From: Pseudomonas fluvialis
GTDB taxonomy: Bacteria > Pseudomonadota > Gammaproteobacteria > Pseudomonadales > Pseudomonadaceae
Assembly: GCF_014207935.1 (NCBI RefSeq)
Contig: NZ_JACHLL010000001.1
Coordinates: 1,012,009 to 1,076,008 of the forward strand
Direction: 5' to 3'
Length of the DNA: 64,000 bases
Made by a program: the position numbers and the translations under genes. The notes beneath the pieces were generated by a model. It did no database searches, was not told where the DNA came from, and saw only the letters and a list, made by a program, of their open reading frames with translations. Positions 42,865-50,932 of the stretch are shown one piece after another (positions within the stretch are counted from its first letter, which is position 1; each line of letters starts with the position of its first letter).

Positions 42865-42956
42865 TCCGGGGCGCCTTGTCTGGCCTTAGCCCAGAAGATC
42901 TTTTCCAGTGCGGTACTCGGTCGAGGTAAGGCCGAATAGCGGCGCTATAAAGGTCC

Positions 42957-43029
42957 GCCCTTCTTGAGAAGGGCCGGCTCCTGGTGAGCCATACCTGCGG
43001 CCGGGTTTCCTAGGAAACCCGGCCGTTTT
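42957..43029 (+). terminator. Two stacked hairpins ending in a terminator after kauB
   Basis: GCCCTTC/GAAGGGC (42957-42963 with 42968-42974) is followed by a perfect 12-bp stem GGCCGGGTTTCC/GGAAACCCGGCC (42999-43010 with 43013-43024) and GTTTTG. It lies 37 nt before the MFS start. Confidence 0.75.
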
Positions 43030-43065
43030 GCATTTCGGCACGGCCAGAAAAGGGAGGGAATGGCT

Positions 43066-44235
43066 ATGCGTTGGGGAACCTATTTCGCCGTCTGTGGTGC
43101 GGTGATCGCGGTGGGGCTTTCGCTGGGGCTGACCCTGCCGCTGGTGTCGCTGCGTCTGGAAGGCTGGGGCTATGACACCTTCGCCATCGGGGTGATGGCG
43201 GCCATGCCGGCCGTCGGTGTGCTGCTCGGTGCTCGCCTGACCGGCCGGCTGGCGGCCTGGCTGGGCGTTTCCGCGGCATTGCGCCTGTGCCTGCTGGCTA
43301 GCGCCCTGTCGGTGGCCCTGCTCGCGCTGCTGCCCTATTACCCGCTGTGGCTGCTGCTGCGTCTGCTGATCGGTATTTCCCTGACGGTGGTTTTCGTGCT
43401 CGGAGAGAGCTGGATCAACCAGCTGGTCGCCGATCACTTGCGTGGCCGTCTGGTGGCGCTGTATGGCACCGGCTTTGCCCTCAGTCAGCTGTCCGGCCCT
43501 TTGCTGCTGGCCTGGTTGGGGACGGCGGATGACCGGGCCTTCTGGTTCTCCGCAGGGCTGCTGATCATGGGCAGCCTGCTGTTGCTGGGCCATTCCGGTA
43601 TGCCGCAGGTGGATGCGCAGAGCGCGGCGGGACGCGGGTTGCTGGCGTTCTGTCGGCGGGCGCCGGCGATTGCCTGGGCGGTGGTGCTGTTTGCCGCCTT
43701 CGAGGCGATGGTGCTGACGCTGCTGCCGGTCTACCTGCTGCGCGAAGGTTTCGATCAGGGCATGGCGCTGCGCATGGCCAGCGTGGTGGTGGTTGGCGAT
43801 GCCGTGTTGCAGCTGCCAATCGGCCTGCTTGCCGACCGCATGCCGCGGCACACCTTGTTTCGTCTGTGCGGGGTGGTCCTGCTGCTGAGTAGCGTGGTGA
43901 TTCCCCTGTTGTTGCACACGCCTTTCATCTGGCCATTGCTGGTGCTGTTCGGGGCTTCGGCCGGAGGCCTGTACACCCTGTCGCTGATCCTGGTCGGCCA
44001 GCGTTACCGGGACGATGCGCTGGTGCGCGCCAATGCGCAGATCGCGTTGCTCTGGGGAATCGGCTGCCTGCTCGGGCCGCTGTCGACCGGTGCCGCCAGC
44101 CAGTGGCTGACCGGCCATGCGCTGCCCATCCTGATGGCGCTGGGAGCTGCCGGTTTTGTCGCGCTGGCCTGGCGTCGTGCGGCCTTCGGTGAAGAGGAGC
44201 AACTGCCGTCGGAGACGGCAGTGCCAGGACAGTAA
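43066..44235 (+). CDS. MFS transporter (YfkF-like, of the kauB-pauB region)
   Basis: 389 residues if started at the ATG 43066, which has GGGAGG 8 nt upstream; the in-frame ATG at 43060 is too close to that site. Twelve membrane segments are predicted, with LGESWINQLVADHLRGR and GDAVLQLPIGLLADRMPRH motifs. In P. aeruginosa the same position between kauB and the pauB-type gene holds an MFS gene. The substrate is unknown but could be a polyamine-related amine or acid. Confidence 0.8.
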   Translation: MRWGTYFAVCGAVIAVGLSLGLTLPLVSLRLEGWGYDTFAIGVMAAMPAVGVLLGARLTGRLAAWLGVSAALRLCLLASALSVALLALLPYYPLWLLLRLLIGISLTVVFVLGESWINQLVADHLRGRLVALYGTGFALSQLSGPLLLAWLGTADDRAFWFSAGLLIMGSLLLLGHSGMPQVDAQSAAGRGLLAFCRRAPAIAWAVVLFAAFEAMVLTLLPVYLLREGFDQGMALRMASVVVVGDAVLQLPIGLLADRMPRHTLFRLCGVVLLLSSVVIPLLLHTPFIWPLLVLFGASAGGLYTLSLILVGQRYRDDALVRANAQIALLWGIGCLLGPLSTGAASQWLTGHALPILMALGAAGFVALAWRRAAFGEEEQLPSETAVPGQ

Positions 44236-44263
44236 CCCATCCGCCAGTGCGGACGGTTTCGGG

Positions 44264-45586
44264 TCAGACCAGGCCGACCGCTTCCTTCAGGCGATACCAG
44301 CCCATGCCCAGGGCCAGCAGCGGCGAACGGAAGTAACGGCCGCCCGGGAAAGTCATGTGCGGCACCTGGGCGAACAGTTCGAAGCCGCGGCTCTCGCGCA
44401 GGGCGATGGCTTCGCCGAGCAGCTTGCCGGCCAGGTGGGTGGCATTCACGCCGTGGCCGGAGTAGGCCTGGGCGTAGAACACGTTGGGCTGGTCCTTGAG
44501 CTTGCCGATCTGCGGCAGGCGGTTGGCGCCGATGCCGATCATGCCCCCCCACTGGTAGTCGATGCGCACATCTGCCAGTTCGGGGAACACTTCGAGCATC
44601 TTCGGCCGCATGTAGGCGGCAATGTCCGCCGGGTCACGCCCGGAGTAGTGGCAGGCGCCGCCGAACAGCAGGCGGTTGTCAGCGGACAGGCGGTAGTAGT
44701 CCAGGGCCACGCGCTGGTCGCACAGCGCCATGTTCTGCGGGATCAGCGCACGGGCGCGCTCCTCGCCCAGCGGTTCGGTGGCGATCACATAGCTGCCGGC
44801 CGGGAGCACTTTGCCACCCAGGCTAGGGTTGAGGTTGTTCAGGTAGGCGTTGCAGCCCAGCACCAGAGTGCTGGCCAGTACATGACCGCCAGCGGTGTGG
44901 ACCTTGACCTGCGGGCCGTAGTCGATGCGTGTGACCGCCGAGTGCTCGAACAGCTGGACACCCAGTGCCTGTGCGGCGGCGGCTTCGCCGAGGGCCAGGT
45001 TTAGCGGGTGCAGGTGGCCCGAGCCCATGTCGATCATGCCGCCGCAGTAGCGGCTGGAGCCGACCACTTCGTGCATGCGGTCCGGCTGCACCAGGCGCAG
45101 TTCATGCTGGTAGCCCAGGCTTTGCAGTTCGGCCATGTCTTCCTGGAAGCCGGCAAAGTGCGCGGGCTTGTTGGCCAGATCGCAGTAGCCCCAGGTCAGG
45201 TCGCAGTCGATGTTGTACTTGGCGACCCGGCGGCGCACCAGTTCCACCGCTTCCAGGCCCATCAGCTTGAGTTCGCGTACGCCGTCCTGGCCGATGATCG
45301 GCTCGAACTGCTCCACGCCATGGCCAACGCCGCGGATCAGCTGGCCGCCGTTACGTCCGCTGGCGCCCCAGCCAATCTGGTGGGCTTCCAGCAGTGCAAC
45401 GGAAAGACCACGTTCAGCCAGCTCGATAGCGGTGTTCAGACCCGAGAACCCGCCGCCGACCACGCACACATCGACCTTTACCTCACCTCCCAGAGGCGGG
45501 TATTGCAGCTGGCGGTTGGCGCTGGCGGCGTAGTAGGACGGGGCGTGGTTGGCGCTGTGCACCGGGGGGTGAACGCGGGCGTTCAT
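44264..45586 (-). CDS. pauB: FAD-dependent oxidoreductase (gamma-glutamyl-polyamine oxidase PauB type)
   Basis: 440 residues from the ATG at 45586 (MNARVHPPVHSANHAPSYYA). The FAD dinucleotide motif is VCVVGGGFSGLNTAIELAE, with GASGRNGGQLIRGVG after it and the C-terminal FYAQAYSGHGVNATHLAGKL. DAO/PuuB-like enzymes oxidise gamma-glutamylated putrescine or cadaverine to aldehydes, which KauB-type enzymes then oxidise. The gene corresponds in position to PA5309 (pauB4) of P. aeruginosa. Confidence 0.85.
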   Translation of the reverse strand: MNARVHPPVHSANHAPSYYAASANRQLQYPPLGGEVKVDVCVVGGGFSGLNTAIELAERGLSVALLEAHQIGWGASGRNGGQLIRGVGHGVEQFEPIIGQDGVRELKLMGLEAVELVRRRVAKYNIDCDLTWGYCDLANKPAHFAGFQEDMAELQSLGYQHELRLVQPDRMHEVVGSSRYCGGMIDMGSGHLHPLNLALGEAAAAQALGVQLFEHSAVTRIDYGPQVKVHTAGGHVLASTLVLGCNAYLNNLNPSLGGKVLPAGSYVIATEPLGEERARALIPQNMALCDQRVALDYYRLSADNRLLFGGACHYSGRDPADIAAYMRPKMLEVFPELADVRIDYQWGGMIGIGANRLPQIGKLKDQPNVFYAQAYSGHGVNATHLAGKLLGEAIALRESRGFELFAQVPHMTFPGGRYFRSPLLALGMGWYRLKEAVGLV

Positions 45587-45774
45587 GTGTGATTTCCTGA
45601 TTGTTGTGTGTGAAAAAAGCAACGGCAGAATAAGCGCGGCCGCTGCTGTCCGCCAAGGGGGGTAATGGCGAAAAAATCGCCAGACAGTTGCTCTTTTATC
45701 GCCCAGATCGGACTTTGCCGGCGTCAGGCCTTACCCTGACCTCCCTGAGTCGTGCCAGATGAGTTTTAACCCTG

Positions 45775-46128
45775 ATGAGTTGTAACGACGACAAGATCGA
45801 TGACCTGCGTCGGCAGATCCCGCGCTTTGCCTGTGTGCCCGGCTGCCATGACTGCTGCGGGCCGGTCACCGCGTCGTCCGAGGAGCTGCTGCGCCTGCCG
45901 GTCAAGAGTGCCGCCGAGCATGACGCCGCGCTGGCCGAACTGAGCTGCGTGCACCTGGGGCCGCAGGGGTGCCAGGTGTATGACCAGCGGCCGCTGATCT
46001 GCCGTCTGTTCGGCACCACGCCGCGGCTGCCCTGCCCGCGCGGCCAGGGCCCGGAGGTGCCGATCGATGAACGGGTCGAGCGCCAGGTGCACCAGCTGAT
46101 CGCCAGTACCCGCCAGCGCCTGGTCTGA
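45775..46128 (+). CDS. YkgJ family cysteine-cluster protein
   Basis: 117 residues. A cysteine cluster (FACVPGCHDCCGPV) followed by SCVHLGPQGCQVYDQRPLICRLFG forms the metal-binding motif of the YkgJ family (zinc or iron cluster). The role is unknown. It ends 1 nt before the stop codon of the convergent lrp gene. Confidence 0.82.
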   Translation: MSCNDDKIDDLRRQIPRFACVPGCHDCCGPVTASSEELLRLPVKSAAEHDAALAELSCVHLGPQGCQVYDQRPLICRLFGTTPRLPCPRGQGPEVPIDERVERQVHQLIASTRQRLV

Positions 46129-46129
46129 T

Positions 46130-46618
46130 TCAGTCGGCGATGGGCAGGCTGAGGGTTTCCTTGACCTCTTCCATCACGATGTAGCTCTTCGATTCGCGCA
46201 CATGGGGCAGGCGCAGGAGGATGTCGCCGAGCAGCTTGCGGTAGCTGGCCATCTCCGAGATGCGCGCCTTGACCAGGTAATCGAAGTCGCCGGACACCAG
46301 GTGGCACTCCAGCACGTGCGGCAGCTTGAGTACGGCGCGGCGGAACTCGTCGAAGATGTCGCCGGACTTGGCCGCCAGGCTGATCTCGACGAACACCAGC
46401 AGGCCGGCCTTGAGGAACTGCGGGTTGAGCCGGGCGTGATAGCCCTGGATAAAGCCTTCGCGCTCCAGCCGGCGCACGCGCTCGGTGCAGGGCGTGGTGG
46501 AAAGGCCGACGCGGTCGCCCAGTTCGGTGAACGATATGCGTCCTTCTTCTTGCAGGATACGTAAGATATTCCGATCGATTTTATCCAGCTCGCGCCGGCT
46601 CTGATGCTGGGTTCTCAT
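46130..46618 (-). CDS. lrp: Lrp/AsnC family transcriptional regulator
   Basis: 162 residues from the ATG at 46618. An N-terminal helix-turn-helix ([31 protein letters not shown]) precedes an AsnC/RAM ligand domain ([26 protein letters not shown]). It is divergent from dadA, and in P. aeruginosa this Lrp (PA5308) activates the dadAX operon in response to alanine. An inverted repeat suitable as its site lies in the shared promoter. Confidence 0.92.
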   Translation of the reverse strand: MRTQHQSRRELDKIDRNILRILQEEGRISFTELGDRVGLSTTPCTERVRRLEREGFIQGYHARLNPQFLKAGLLVFVEISLAAKSGDIFDEFRRAVLKLPHVLECHLVSGDFDYLVKARISEMASYRKLLGDILLRLPHVRESKSYIVMEEVKETLSLPIAD

Positions 46619-46681
46619 GGGGGATACGCCTTTGCTGGAGCGGCTTGTGCCGTGATTTATCGCCAAATATAGCTTTGCAAA

Positions 46682-46714
46682 CAGTGAAAAACACTGCATT
46701 TGCCTGCCTATACT
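46682..46714 (+). promoter_or_regulatory. dadA promoter with candidate Lrp-binding palindrome
   Basis: CAGTG and CACTG flank AAAAA (46682-46696), inside a wider partial symmetry of GCAAA and TTTGC. A -10 hexamer TATACT follows (46709-46714) without a good -35, as expected for an activator-dependent promoter. Confidence 0.55.
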
Positions 46715-46773
46715 CTGCCGCAACTCTGATCAAAATAACAAACGTCTGGCCAGGCCAGATGTGGGAGGCGGCA

Positions 46774-48072
46774 ATGCGTGTTCTGGTCCTTGGCAGCGGT
46801 GTGATTGGTACGGCCAGTGCCTATTACCTGGCGCGGGCCGGTTTCGAGGTAGTGGTGGTCGACCGGCAGAACGGTCCCGCCCTGGAAACCAGCTTTGCCA
46901 ACGCCGGCCAGGTCTCGCCAGGCTACGCCTCGCCCTGGGCGGCGCCGGGCATCCCGCTGAAAGCCATGAAGTGGCTGCTGCAGCGTCATGCGCCGCTGGC
47001 CATCAAGCTCACCGGCGACGCCGACCAGTATTTCTGGATGCTGCAGATGCTGCGCAACTGCACCGCCGCCCGCTATGCGGTGAACAAGGAGCGCATGGTG
47101 CGCCTGTCCGAATACAGCCGCGACTGCCTGGACGAGCTGCGCGCCGAAACCGGCATCAGCTACGAAGGTCGTCAGCTGGGCACCACCCAGCTGTTCCGCA
47201 CCCAGGCCCAGCTGGACGGCGCGGCCAAGGATATTGCCGTGCTGGAACAGTCCGGGGTGCCGTTCGAGGTGCTGGACCGTGCTGGTATCGCCCGCGTAGA
47301 GCCGGCCCTGGCTGGTGTCACCGACAAGCTGGCTGGCGCCTTGCGCCTGCCCAACGACCAGACCGGCGACTGCCAGATGTTCACCACCAAGCTGGCCGAG
47401 ATGGCCAAACAGCTGGGTGTGGAGTTCCGCTTCGGCCAGGACATCCAGCGCATCGATGCCGTGGGTGATCGCATCAATGGCGTGTGGATCGACGGCAAGC
47501 TGGAAACCGCCGACCACTACGTGCTGGCGCTGGGCAGCTACAGCCCGCAACTGCTCAAGCCGCTGGGCATCAAGGCGCCGGTCTACCCGCTCAAGGGTTA
47601 CTCGCTGACCGTGCCGATTACCAACGCGGCGATGGCGCCGACCTCGACCATTCTCGACGAGACCTACAAGGTCGCCATCACCCGCTTCGACAACCGTATT
47701 CGCGTTGGCGGTATGGCCGAGATCGCCGGTTTCGATCTGTCGCTCAACCCGCGGCGGCGTGAAACGCTGGAGATGATCACCGGCGACCTGTACCCGCAGG
47801 GTGGTGACCTCAAGCAGGCCGAATTCTGGACCGGCCTGCGCCCGGCCACCCCGGATGGCACGCCGATCGTGGGCGCCACCGCCTATCGCAACCTGTTCCT
47901 CAATACCGGACACGGTACCCTTGGCTGGACCATGGCCTGCGGCTCCGGTCGCCTGCTCGCCGACCTGATGGCGAAGAAGCGTCCGCAGATCAGCCCGGAA
48001 GGCCTGGATATTTCCCGCTACCGTCCGACCAAGGAGAGTCACAAGCATGTCCATCCAGCGCCTGCACACTGA
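46774..48072 (+). CDS. dadA: D-amino acid dehydrogenase
   Basis: 432 residues from the ATG at 46774. The FAD motif [21 protein letters not shown] is at the N terminus, with [20 protein letters not shown] following and [20 protein letters not shown] at the C terminus. The quinone-linked enzyme oxidises D-alanine and other D-amino acids to oxoacids. With dadX it completes L-alanine catabolism. Its 3' end overlaps the next gene by 26 nt. Confidence 0.96.
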   Translation: MRVLVLGSGVIGTASAYYLARAGFEVVVVDRQNGPALETSFANAGQVSPGYASPWAAPGIPLKAMKWLLQRHAPLAIKLTGDADQYFWMLQMLRNCTAARYAVNKERMVRLSEYSRDCLDELRAETGISYEGRQLGTTQLFRTQAQLDGAAKDIAVLEQSGVPFEVLDRAGIARVEPALAGVTDKLAGALRLPNDQTGDCQMFTTKLAEMAKQLGVEFRFGQDIQRIDAVGDRINGVWIDGKLETADHYVLALGSYSPQLLKPLGIKAPVYPLKGYSLTVPITNAAMAPTSTILDETYKVAITRFDNRIRVGGMAEIAGFDLSLNPRRRETLEMITGDLYPQGGDLKQAEFWTGLRPATPDGTPIVGATAYRNLFLNTGHGTLGWTMACGSGRLLADLMAKKRPQISPEGLDISRYRPTKESHKHVHPAPAH

Positions 48073-48394
48073 GTCGCGCTACAGCGAAATCGTCATCCAC
48101 AACGGCACGGTCTACCTGGCCGGCCAACTGGCGGATGACTACCGCGGCGATATTCGGCAGCAGACCCGCGAGACCCTGGCCAGCATTGATCGCTTTCTGG
48201 CCGAGGCTGGCACCGACAAGTCGAAGATCCTGTCGGTGACCATTTACCTCAAGGACATGGCCGACTACGCCGGCATGAATGCCGAGTGGGATGCCTGGGT
48301 GGTGCCGGGCGCCACGCCGGCCCGCGCCACCGTTGAGGCCAAGTTGTATGACGCGCAGGTGCGGGTGGAGATGTCGGTGATTGCCGCACTCTGA
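48047..48394 (+). CDS. RidA family protein of the dad operon
   Basis: 115 residues, YjgF/RidA fold, with [37 protein letters not shown] and [20 protein letters not shown]; the substrate arginine is conserved. It probably deaminates the imine released by DadA. It overlaps dadA by 26 nt and is the second gene in the order dadA-ridA-dadX, as in P. aeruginosa (PA5303). Confidence 0.9.
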   Translation: MSIQRLHTESRYSEIVIHNGTVYLAGQLADDYRGDIRQQTRETLASIDRFLAEAGTDKSKILSVTIYLKDMADYAGMNAEWDAWVVPGATPARATVEAKLYDAQVRVEMSVIAAL

Positions 48395-48457
48395 GCGTCG
48401 CAGCGCTAACCATTTGAAGTATGCAGGTGGGTGTTTGGCAGAACACACCCTTGTTTT

Positions 48458-48483
48458 GCCCGGCGCTAGCCGGGCTTTTTTTT
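48458..48483 (+). terminator. Strong intrinsic terminator between the dad-operon ridA gene and dadX
   Basis: GCCCGGC (48458-48464) pairs with GCCGGGC (48469-48475) around GCTA and is followed by eight T. It lies 24 nt before the dadX start. A weaker upstream hairpin (GGGTGT/ACACCC, 48429-48434 with 48445-48450) precedes it. Confidence 0.85.
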
Positions 48484-48507
48484 AACCGCCGCCAAGAAGT
48501 GCTCATC

Positions 48508-49581
48508 ATGCGTCCCGCCCGTGCCCTGATCGATCTCGCCGCCCTGCGGCACAACTACCAACTGGCCCGAGAGGCTACCGGCGCCCGTGCGCTGGCGGTG
48601 ATCAAGGCCGATGCCTATGGCCATGGCGCGGTGCGTTGCGCCGAGGCCCTGGCCGATCTGGCCGATGGCTATGCGGTGGCCTGTATCGAGGAGGCCCTGG
48701 AGTTGCGCGCGGCCGGCGTGCAGGGGCCGATCCTGCTGCTCGAAGGCTTTTTCGAGGCGGCGGAGCTGGCGCTGATCGAGCAGCACCAACTGTGGTGCGT
48801 GGTGCATTCGGCCTGGCAGATCGAGGCCATCGAGCGCGCCGTGCTGAAAACGCCGCTGACCCTGTGGCTGAAGATGGACTCCGGCATGCACCGGGTCGGT
48901 CTGCATCCGGCGGAATACCAGGCGGCCTATCGCCGTCTGCTGGCCAGCGGACGGGTCGGTAAGATCGTGCTGATGAGCCACTTTGCCCGTGCCGACGAGC
49001 TGGACTGCCCACGCAGTGCCGAGCAGGTGGCGGTGTTCCAGGCGGCGCGTGGCGAGCTGCAGGCCGAGGTCAGCCTGCGCAACTCGCCGGCGATTCTCGG
49101 CTGGCCTTCCATTCCCAGCGACTGGGTGCGGCCCGGCATCATGCTCTACGGCGCCACGCCCTTTGCCGAGGAACATCCGCTGGCCGCGCAGCTGCAGCCG
49201 GTGATGACCCTGGAGTCAAAGATCATCAGCGTGCGCGAACTGCCGGCCGGTGAGCCGGTGGGTTATGCCGCGCGTTTCGTCGCCGAACGCCCGACTCGCG
49301 TCGGCGTGGTCGCCATGGGCTACGCCGACGGCTATCCACGGCATGCGCCGACCGGCACGCCGGTGGCGGTGGATGGGCAGCTCACGCGCATCATCGGCCG
49401 GGTGTCGATGGACATGCTGACGGTCGATCTGACCGACCTGCCGCAGGCCGGGCTAGGCAGTCGGGTAGAGCTGTGGGGGCGGCAGGTACTGGCCAGCACG
49501 GTGGCGCAGCAGGCCGACACCATCCCTTATCAGATCTTCTGCAACCTCAAGCGTGTGCCCCGGGAATACCTGGGTTCATGA
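48508..49581 (+). CDS. dadX: Catabolic alanine racemase
   Basis: 357 residues from the ATG at 48508 ([20 protein letters not shown]). The PLP lysine is in [12 protein letters not shown], substrate contacts in [10 protein letters not shown], and the catalytic Tyr in [12 protein letters not shown]. It converts L-alanine to D-alanine for DadA. The dad promoter would also drive this gene only if the preceding terminator is read through; otherwise a local promoter must exist. Confidence 0.96.
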   Translation: MRPARALIDLAALRHNYQLAREATGARALAVIKADAYGHGAVRCAEALADLADGYAVACIEEALELRAAGVQGPILLLEGFFEAAELALIEQHQLWCVVHSAWQIEAIERAVLKTPLTLWLKMDSGMHRVGLHPAEYQAAYRRLLASGRVGKIVLMSHFARADELDCPRSAEQVAVFQAARGELQAEVSLRNSPAILGWPSIPSDWVRPGIMLYGATPFAEEHPLAAQLQPVMTLESKIISVRELPAGEPVGYAARFVAERPTRVGVVAMGYADGYPRHAPTGTPVAVDGQLTRIIGRVSMDMLTVDLTDLPQAGLGSRVELWGRQVLASTVAQQADTIPYQIFCNLKRVPREYLGS

Positions 49582-49700
49582 GCCCAGGCCCGTGAAACGG
49601 GCGTTTGAGGCGTTTGGGAAAACAAAGTGTTGTAAATTCTGAACGCCGTTGCCAAACTACGCCGACAACAAACCGCTCCCCATTAAGGAGGACACCCGCA

Positions 49701-50249
49701 TTGGACGTCGGCGTTCGTTTGCAAGGCATTCGCAAACTCAAAGGTCTTTCTCAGCGTGAGCTCGCCAAGCGGGCAGGCGTGACCAACAGCACCATCTCCA
49801 TGATCGAGAAGAACAGCGTGAGCCCCTCGATCAGCTCGCTGAAAAAGGTGCTTTCCGGCATCCCGATGTCCCTGGTGGAATTCTTCTCCCTCGATATGGA
49901 AGAAGAGAACACCACCCAGGTGGTGTACAAGGCCGACGAACTGCTCAGCATGAGCAGCGGCGAAGTGGCCTTCAAGCTGGTCGGCAAGGCCCATCCCAAC
50001 CGGGCCCTGGCCTTCCTCGACGAAACCTACCCGCCGGGCGCCGATACCGGTGAGGACATGTACAGTCACGAGGGTGAGGAAGCCGGCATGCTGATCGAGG
50101 GCAGCCTGGAGCTGACCGTGGGCAGCGAGGTGTTTCTCCTGGAGCCGGGCGACAGCTACTACTTCGACAGTGGTAAGCCGCATCGCTTCCGTAACCCGGG
50201 CGACAAACCGGCGCGACTGATCAGCGCCACCACGCCGGCGAACTTCTAA
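49701..50249 (+). CDS. pauR: XRE-family regulator with cupin domain (PauR, polyamine repressor type)
   Basis: 182 residues. The start is TTG at 49701, with AAGGAGGA 8 nt upstream giving MDVGVRLQGIRKLKGLSQRE; longer frames lack a ribosome site. The N terminus is a helix-turn-helix (LSQRELAKRAGVTNSTISMIEKN), followed by a cupin (GEDMYSHEGEEAGMLIEGSLEL, DSYYFDSGKPHRFRNPG). P. aeruginosa PauR (PA5301) represses the pau genes and binds putrescine or cadaverine. Location beside dadX and cycB matches. Confidence 0.9.
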   Translation: MDVGVRLQGIRKLKGLSQRELAKRAGVTNSTISMIEKNSVSPSISSLKKVLSGIPMSLVEFFSLDMEEENTTQVVYKADELLSMSSGEVAFKLVGKAHPNRALAFLDETYPPGADTGEDMYSHEGEEAGMLIEGSLELTVGSEVFLLEPGDSYYFDSGKPHRFRNPGDKPARLISATTPANF

Positions 50250-50380
50250 GCTGCAGATTCAATGGTCTAAGCCCCTGCGACACCTTGGGTTATTTCGGTG
50301 CCGCAGGCTTGCCGCTATACTGACGCCCGCTCGCGAGACCCGTGGTCGCGGGCGTGACCAGCCACGATGAGGGTGTAAGC

Positions 50381-50806
50381 GTGAACCTGATTAAAAAAAT
50401 GCTGGCAGCCAATGCTGCCGTGTTGGCCCTGTGGGCTGTTAACGCCCAGGCCGATAACGATGCGGCGGTAATTGCCGAGCGTCTGAAGCCGGTTGGCCAA
50501 GTCTGTGTGCAGGGCGAAGAGTGCAAGGGCGTTGGCGCTGTTGCCGCTGCCGCCGGCGGTGGTGCCAAGTCTCCGGACGACGTGATCGCTGCCCACTGTG
50601 GTGCCTGCCATACGCCTGGCGTGCTGGGCGCACCGAAAATTGGCGATGCCGCGGCCTGGAAAGCCCGTGCCAGTGCCAAGGGCGGTGTCGACGGCCTGCT
50701 GAAATCGGCCATCGCCGGTCTCAATGCCATGCCGCCGAAAGGCACCTGCGCCACCTGCTCGGACGACGAGCTGAAGGGCGCCATCAAGAAGATGTCCGGT
50801 CTGTAA
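50381..50806 (+). CDS. cycB: Cytochrome c5
   Basis: 141 residues. GTG at 50381 is chosen because GAGGG lies 7 nt upstream; ATG at 50399 is the alternative. A signal peptide ends at VNAQA (about residue 24). The heme motif CGACH lies near residue 73, with axial Met in LNAMPPKGTCATC. The extra cysteine pair CATC near the C terminus is typical of c5. It carries electrons to terminal oxidases in the periplasm. Confidence 0.9.
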   Translation: MNLIKKMLAANAAVLALWAVNAQADNDAAVIAERLKPVGQVCVQGEECKGVGAVAAAAGGGAKSPDDVIAAHCGACHTPGVLGAPKIGDAAAWKARASAKGGVDGLLKSAIAGLNAMPPKGTCATCSDDELKGAIKKMSGL

Positions 50807-50822
50807 GATCGCTCTTCGCTTA

Positions 50823-50847
50823 AAAGCCGCCTACGGGCGGCTTTTTT
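50823..50847 (+). terminator. Terminator of cycB
   Basis: AAGCCGCC and GGCGGCTT around TACG, followed by TTTTG. Confidence 0.88.
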
Positions 50848-50932
50848 GTGGCCGACCATCCCTGACGGCCGCCCTTCGGGCCGTCGCCCGGAGGCGACGT
50901 CAGAAATGGCTCCAGACCATTTCTTATGCCTG

